DNA from: Lanius collurio | Taxonomy: Eukaryota > Chordata > Aves > Passeriformes > Laniidae | Length of the DNA: 64,000 bases | Assembly: GCA_020086605.1 (NCBI GenBank) | Contig: JACBWW010000089.1 | Location: forward strand, 812,920 to 876,919 | Reading direction: 5' to 3' | Made by a program: the position numbers and the translations under genes | Shown here: positions 59,071 to 64,000 of the stretch, piece after piece | Layout: each line of letters starts with the position of its first letter | Position numbering within the stretch: the stretch's first letter is position 1 | The notes under the pieces: generated by a model | Seen by the model: the letters and a program-made list of their open reading frames with translations, nothing else | Database searches by the model: none | Told to the model about the DNA's origin: nothing

Positions 59071-60156
59071 TCTGAGCCTGGTGCTCCAAGAGAGAAGGGC
59101 TGAGGGGCCCTGGATTGTACCCCCACCCTCAGGTGTGGGATAGATGACACCCCACAGGGCTGGTGGGCCCTTTCTCCCCATTCCCCACAGATCCCCGTGT
59201 TTGGGGCCATTCCTCCAGGCATATTCCCAGGAAGCTGGGACAAACAGGTGGGTTCTCCCAGAGCAGCAGTGGCAACTCATCCACATTTTTGGGGGTTCCT
59301 GGTGAGCCCAAGGTCATCTTTTAACAAGAAAAAAACAAGCCTGAAATAAAAACCAGCGTCCATTTTAGCAGCAAGTCCTAAGGGAAGGTCCAAGCGCTCG
59401 GCAGCCCCAAGCCATCGTCCAGTACTACAGCATGGCAGTGTCTCAGGGAGAAAACAGGCTTCCAGTGGGATGGGGAGTTGGCACTGGTGGCCAGAACCTG
59501 GCTGCAAAGTCCCACCAGGAGCGAGTGCCGGAAGGAAGAGAGAAAATACTTGGTCCCATTTTACCGGCCGAGGGAAAGCTGGGCCACATGTAACAGCCAC
59601 GGTTGGGAGGACATGGCACCGGGATCCGTGGGCAGGGTGTCACCACCTCAGTGTCCATCCTCAGCCAGCACCAGGGGAATGGTCACCTGCAGGCAGGGAG
59701 CGGGGTGAGATGAAATGAGTGACTGCAGAGGCTCCGTATCCCATTCCGGTACCTTCTGATGTCCTCAGCCCAAGGAGATCCCACTCCTGTCCATCCCATG
59801 CTGATGCCCATGACCTCAACCCCTGGGCACAGCCCACCTCCAATGAGATGTGCTGGTGCTTCCTACAAGTGGAGAACCAGCCCCAAACCAATGAGGAAAC
59901 CTCTTCCCAAGCTCCAGAGTCTCAGGAACAGCAGAGCTTCCCAGTCACTCAAACCAACAGTTAACGGGATCACCTCCGGTATGGAGATGGCACTGTGGGT
60001 TCTGTCGCTGGCCAGCCCAACAGCAGGCCCACGAGAAGGGACAAAGCCTTCCTTAGACACATCACAGAGCAGAGCCATTCCTCTTTGCACCCACATTCCC
60101 TCAAGCCCTCCACTCATGGCACGATCTGTGTGTCCCAAAATGTCCTTGAGAGTCCC

Positions 60157-60268
60157 TCACCTCCTGTGCCCGCGGGAGAGGTAATCCCTGTTCAGAGAGC
60201 AGAGCTGCTGCTCCAGACGGAAGATGCGGAACGCCAGGTACGAGGAGGACACAACCAGGAGGCAGATG
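60157..60268 (-). CDS. GRAMD2A: GRAMD2A last coding exon: membrane anchor and C-terminus
   Basis: This exon has 112 bases ending at TGA (60,157-60,159). It completes the anchor with ICLLVVSSSYLAFRIFRLEQ and ends in SRGHRR. The family places this helix in the ER membrane near the C-terminus, with a short basic tail. The tail pattern LAFRI-RLEQQLCSL is the clearest match to mammalian GRAMD2A. The acceptor is CTGCTCCCAG|CAT. Confidence 0.94.
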
Positions 60269-60360
60269 CTGGGAGCAGAGGAAAAAGCCAAACGCTCAGT
60301 TGAGACTGAGACCAACATTCCCAGTGCCCCCCAGCTTCCTCACGCCCTTGGCACACTTAC

Positions 60361-60460
60361 AGCACGATGAAGATCTTCAGGAGCTGGTAGTCGGAGGGTC
60401 TCAGCTCTGCCACACAGCTCTGCTCCACCTCCAGCTCCTCCTCGGTGTTTATTGCACTTT
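60361..60460 (-). CDS. GRAMD2A: GRAMD2A coding exon: acidic segment and start of membrane anchor
   Basis: This exon has 100 bases, entering in phase 1 and leaving in phase 2. The acceptor is TGCTTTTCAG|AAAG and the donor GTGCT|GTAAGTG. It encodes an acidic run (NTEEELEVEQ), then ELRPSDYQLLKIFIVL, where the hydrophobic anchor begins. The frame passes through both junctions without a stop. Confidence 0.92.
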
Positions 60461-60729
60461 CTGAAAAGCAAACCCGGAGTCAATGGCACAGCCACACTTG
60501 GCTAATGTTCCTGCTTCTCCAGCAACTAGGAAACATCAAATATTCCTCCCTCATAGGCTCAGACCCTGCAGCCAGCTGACCCTACCCCATCCCCAGGACT
60601 CCACTGCTGACTCTGCCTAATCTGCGAGGCAGAACTCCCCTGCACGAGAGCAGAGGATGGATGAACACACTTTTATGGATGTTATCACCCAGTCCCATTC
60701 AGAGCAGGGAACAAATCCATGTCCCTTAC

Positions 60730-60886
60730 CCGAAACCAGCGGCTCCTCAGAGGTGAAGGAGCTCTCCTTGGCGCTCAGGCTGCTGACAGAGGTCCGGTGG
60801 ATGCACTGGTAGTTGGCATCTGGCAGTGACAGTGACAGTGAGGTAGGTGACACCTTCCTCCACTTGCCCTCGGGGACAATCACCTC
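60730..60886 (-). CDS. GRAMD2A: GRAMD2A coding exon: cytosolic linker
   Basis: This exon has 157 bases (52 codons plus one base), starting EVIVPEGKWRKVSPTSLSLS. The acceptor is TTCCTACAG|GAG and the donor TTTCGG|GTAAGG, ending in phase 1. The conserved marker is (M/G)KWRKV followed by a Ser-Leu alternation and SLPD. The rest is low-complexity Ser/Glu linker between the GRAM domain and the anchor, which is expected to diverge quickly. Confidence 0.9.
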
Positions 60887-61928
60887 CTGTAGGAACAGTC
60901 CCGGTGAGCCGTGAATGAAACCAGCAGTGCCAAGGATATGGTGAGGTCAGATTCAAACTCAAACCTTACAGCATCTCCATGGAGCACCACCACATTCAAA
61001 ACATCACCCTGAGGGAAAGCTGGTCTTCCATGATGGCTCCATGGGAATGCAGGTTCCCACTGCCACAGAAAGACCTGCCCACACACTCCACACCTGCCCC
61101 AAATACCAACTCCTCCACACCTTGAAGCTCAGGGCGGTCACCTGGAATTCTGCAGCATGCCCCAAAAGGGCAGAAAACTAAGCAGGGTGGCAGCTGGACC
61201 AGAGAAAGGCTCCCCCAGTGAAGAGTTCTCAGGACTGGAGCTGCCAAAGGGCTGCATCCCACCGAAGCACCAGGAGATGCTGCCAGATCAGCCTGAATCC
61301 CACCCGATTCAGCCCTTGAAATGAACCTTTAACCCCTGGGATGTCACCACACCATGGGTGACATCTCACCTGTCACCCTCTGGTGCACCCCAACTGTCAC
61401 CTCCCACACCCAGCCCAAGGCCCAGGACCACCAGCCACAGAGGACACCCTTCTCCAAAGGAGCAGGATGTGGCCCCCCATGCTCCCTGGATCATGCCACA
61501 GTTCAACAGGTGTTTCCCTCTCCAGCCATCCTACTCATCCCACAGATTTTTGGATAACTCAACCCCATTCCCAGCCTGTTATCCACATTCCCAGGTGGGA
61601 ACAGCATCAGCCATTGGGGAGCAGTGGCAGCATTTTCCACATCACTCTGAAGTCTTTCCAACTCTAAACAGACAGAGTCACTGGCTGTGCTCAGCCAGGA
61701 CCTCTTGACCCATCTGCTCCTGCCAAGTCTGGGGATGAAGGTCCCGGAGGATGAGCTGTGAAGGACCGGCACATCCTTGCTCAACATTTGCACACCAACA
61801 GGAGAACCGACTCTCTCCCGACTTTCTGAGCAGCCACCAGACAGTGTCAAACCCAGTCCAGGCAGGCCCTCTCTGCCCACAGCATGAGGTTGGGGTCTCT
61901 CCTCTCCCTGAGCTGCCCTGACCCTCAC

Positions 61929-61991
61929 CAGTGACACAGAGTCCGGCTCCTCCGACAGCTCCTTCAGACTCAAGCTCTTCTTACTGGAAAC
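61929..61991 (-). CDS. GRAMD2A: GRAMD2A coding exon: linker after GRAM
   Basis: This exon has 21 codons in phase 0, starting VSSKKSLSLKELSEEPDS. The acceptor is CGTTCCAG|GTT and the donor CACTG|GTGAGG. The stretch is Ser- and Glu-rich, probably disordered and phosphorylatable. SSKKSLS is the recognisable anchor to mammalian GRAMD2A. The frame stays open past the donor into the intron, so the exon end rests on the donor and on how well the next exon joins. Confidence 0.88.
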
Positions 61992-62824
61992 CTGGAACGG
62001 GGGGAAAGGATCAGGCATTATGGTGCCACCTCTCCCTGCTTCAGCCTCAGCCACAAAATGGAATTTGGGCTTTTCTGCTGAGACTATGAAGAGCAGCTGC
62101 TAAAACTTATAATCACAGGGATTTGGGGGATGAGGAAAGGGCACTTGCATCACTGCTTCCCATCACCAAAAACCTAAGGGCTTCGTGGACAGGATAAAAC
62201 ATCAGGGATTAAAAAAAAAAGGGAATATCTGGGCAGAGCCCAGCACATTTCAAAGAATAAATCCCCCAGTTTGGCAATGGTGCTGAATTACCCAAGTGGC
62301 TGCCCTGGCACAGCTGGCACACACCCTCCTGGGCAGGGCAGGGCTCCTGCACAGCTTCCCATGTGCTTCAAAGGCAGGGAGAAGAGATCCCCACAGTCCT
62401 CCTCTCCAGCTCGAGGGCTGATGGATGTCGTCCCCCACTTAATTTAAATTCTTTTTTAACTTTGTACCCTTTTTCCTCCCCTTAAAACTTTAGATCTGGA
62501 CAAAAGGCATAAATGTGCAGAGTGGGAGAACTAGTACTACCACCAGATTATAAATAATTCATACCCACACCCTGAGAGAGAGCAGAAACTCAGGGCTCTG
62601 CCTCATCCATGACCCAGAAAAGCCCACGTGGACAGACCGTGCCCAAGGCATGGCTCCTGCCCCTCTTCCCATCCCTTGCTGCGGAGTGACGACGCTGGGA
62701 ATTGGAGAGGGCTTTGGGAGCAGTCCAAAGCCTTGGAGGCAGGGATGAAGAGCTGTGCTCAGCCCGAAGGCAGGTGCAGAGTCCCAGGGCCATGGACACA
62801 CGGTGGGACACAGAGTGGGGGTAC

Positions 62825-62896
62825 CTGCAGGTGCGTGCAGACTCTCCTCAGGACGTCATAGACGCTGTCACGAGAGATGAGGGACACGAAGATGTA
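62825..62896 (-). CDS. GRAMD2A: GRAMD2A coding exon: end of GRAM domain
   Basis: This exon has 24 codons in phase 0, YIFVSLISRDSVYDVLRRVC followed by THLQ. It is flanked by an acceptor TCTCTTGCAG and a donor CAG|GTACCC. The F-V-S-L-x-S-R-D-x-(V/A)-Y pattern is the conserved last strand and helix of GRAM domains in the GRAMD family. The frame joins exactly to the exons on either side. Confidence 0.93.
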
Positions 62897-63792
62897 CTGC
62901 AAGAGAAAGAGATGAGCTGTTGGGAGAGATTCCCCCCATCCCGAGTCCAGTTCTCCACAGGGAGGGACAGGCAGAGACGTCCTGCCCTTGAATCTCCCCG
63001 TTTTCAGGAGCCACATCTCCCCCACAGGCATTTCCCTGTGGAGTTTCCCTGCTGTTATTTTTGCAGCCTGCTAAAACCTGGACCAGATTTTTTTGGGGCC
63101 AGTCTCACTTAGTTGCTCCTCCTACGGCTTTCCCCTGCTCAACCCAGAGGGATATGGCAGCAAATGGGGCCGGGACCTATGGAAAACATCCCCAGGGATG
63201 GAAGGGACACAGAGCCCCCAGGTGATGTGCAGGGCAGCCACACATAGCTTTGAATGCCCAAATCCTGCCCTGTGCCACTCCCTTCTAAAACCCACCTCCC
63301 AAAATTCTGCAGGAATAAACTGCCTCCCAAAATCCTGCAGGAACAACCCCCTCCCTGCCAGGGACAGGCAACACAGAGTGCTGGCAGCAGCACCGAGGCA
63401 GGCGAGGACTTGGACACACTACATCAGCTCACTGCAGCCAACAACATCCAACAGGATTTAAAAGCTGGAAACGCAGCCCCGTATCCAAGTTTTCCGCCAG
63501 CTCTGGCTGAATGCCAGCCCAAACCCTTTCCCTGCTTGTGTTTAAGGAGTTTAAAGGTTTTACGTGAGCCTGGCAGGGATTTGTCAGGCTCAGCCGAGTT
63601 TCACTTGGGCTTTGCTTCGTCCAGGAACAAAGTGAAATTCAGGAACAAAAGCAAAGCTGTGGTGTTTGCCCTGGCTGGCAGCCAGCACAGAGAGCAGTCC
63701 TCACTTCCCAACCAGGGATGGGAATCGCTTCTTTCCCTGCTCTCAAACCACATCCAGCTCAGACCTGGGCAATTGCTGGGTGCTGGTGTTAC

Positions 63793-63891
63793 CTTTCTGC
63801 TGGCAGTGGTGGTGATGGCCAGGCCATTGGGCAGCAGCCGAGCTGTCTTGTGCTTCTTTATCAGCTGTACAGACACCACCGGGATCACAAC
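63793..63891 (-). CDS. GRAMD2A: GRAMD2A coding exon: GRAM domain core
   Basis: This exon has 33 codons in phase 0, starting VVIPVVSVQLIKKHKTARLL and ending TTTASRK. The acceptor is CCCCGCAG|GTTGTG and the donor AAG|GTAACA. The segment is the second half of the GRAM (PH-like) fold. The basic KKHK cluster is the kind of surface that binds acidic phospholipids in this family. It is the first exon of the gene visible here; the preceding exon lies beyond 64,000. Confidence 0.93.
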
Positions 63892-64000
63892 CTGCGGGGC
63901 AGGAACACGGGGATGGACACGGCACACGGCCTCATCCAGCCAGCCTCCCTAAGACCCACCAGGACAGGCCCCCCTGCAAGCCCGAGGAGGGTGAAAAATA

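Larger units (their letters stand above)
58625..60156 (-). other. GRAMD2A: GRAMD2A 3' UTR (end approximate)
   Basis: Between the stop codon and the first minus-strand AATAAA (plus-strand TTTATT at 58,643-58,648) there are about 1.5 kb with no other recognised gene. A simple CA/poly-C tract lies at about 59,049-59,070. The 3' end is inferred from the signal alone. Confidence 0.55.
58625..64000 (-). other. GRAMD2A: GRAMD2A gene, 3' part (six coding exons plus 3' UTR)
   Basis: Six minus-strand exons were joined by splice consensus and unbroken frame: 63,793-63,891; 62,825-62,896; 61,929-61,991; 60,730-60,886; 60,361-60,460; 60,157-60,268. Together they hold 603 bases, or 200 codons plus stop. 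The product starts inside the GRAM domain and ends in a hydrophobic anchor (about residues 157-179 of this partial chain). GRAMD2A is known as an ER-anchored protein that marks ER-plasma membrane contact sites by binding phosphoinositides through its GRAM domain. Unlike its GRAMD1 relatives it has no VASt/ASTER sterol-binding domain, and none is seen here between GRAM and anchor. Upstream exons lie beyond the right edge. Identity rests on recognised sequence and on position next to SENP8 and MYO9A. Confidence 0.9.

Noticed and set aside
61503..62054. 183-codon minus-strand frame around a GRAMD2A exon
   Set aside because: Only 61,929-61,991 belongs to the gene. The rest is read-through into introns on both sides, as shown by the donor and the clean joining of neighbouring exons.
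1..64000. tRNA, snRNA, rRNA or CRISPR arrays
   Set aside because: No tRNA A/B box pair with cloverleaf, no known small RNA and no spaced direct-repeat array were seen. This is eukaryotic intron and promoter DNA.

Overview
The window is vertebrate nuclear DNA, almost certainly from a bird and probably a passerine. At least nine fragments carry the hallmarks of avian CR1 LINEs, introns are large, and the gene order MYO9A(-) / SENP8(+) / GRAMD2A(-) matches the order I recall for human chromosome 15q23. Only three protein-coding genes are supported. Most of the window is intron.

1-19,269 (minus strand): 5' part of MYO9A. The first coding exon (18,348-19,190, with leader to 19,269) encodes 281 residues: the Ras-association domain and the start of the myosin motor, including the P-loop. 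Everything left of 18,347 is MYO9A intron 2, with CR1 fragments, tandem repeats and a 298-base assembly gap (17,350-17,647) next to an exact 85-base duplication.

19,270-50,373: the 31-kb first intron of MYO9A. It holds CR1 fragments, simple repeats and several GC-rich or GATA-motif-rich pockets that look like candidate regulatory elements. No coding exon was recognised in it.

49,840-51,090: a CpG island that appears to be a shared, divergent promoter. It feeds MYO9A leftward (splice donor at 50,373/50,374) and SENP8 rightward (donor at 50,875/50,876). Short GC-rich tandem arrays lie on both sides.

50,820-56,770 (plus strand): SENP8, the NEDD8-specific protease. It has a non-coding first exon, a 4.1-kb intron and one exon holding the whole 212-codon frame with an intact catalytic triad.

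58,625-64,000 (minus strand): the 3' part of GRAMD2A, convergent with SENP8. Six coding exons were joined by reading frame and splice sites. They encode 200 residues from inside the GRAM domain to a C-terminal membrane anchor and stop. Upstream exons lie beyond the right edge.

The three genes do not form a pathway: MYO9A is a motor with a RhoGAP tail, SENP8 removes NEDD8, and GRAMD2A is an ER-plasma membrane contact-site protein. Their link is conserved synteny plus one shared promoter. I found no novel protein system. The more interesting signals are chained upstream ORFs before the MYO9A start, a possible in-frame Arg-rich N-terminal extension of SENP8, recurrent inverted GATA pairs in MYO9A intron 1, and the duplicated sequence at the assembly gap.
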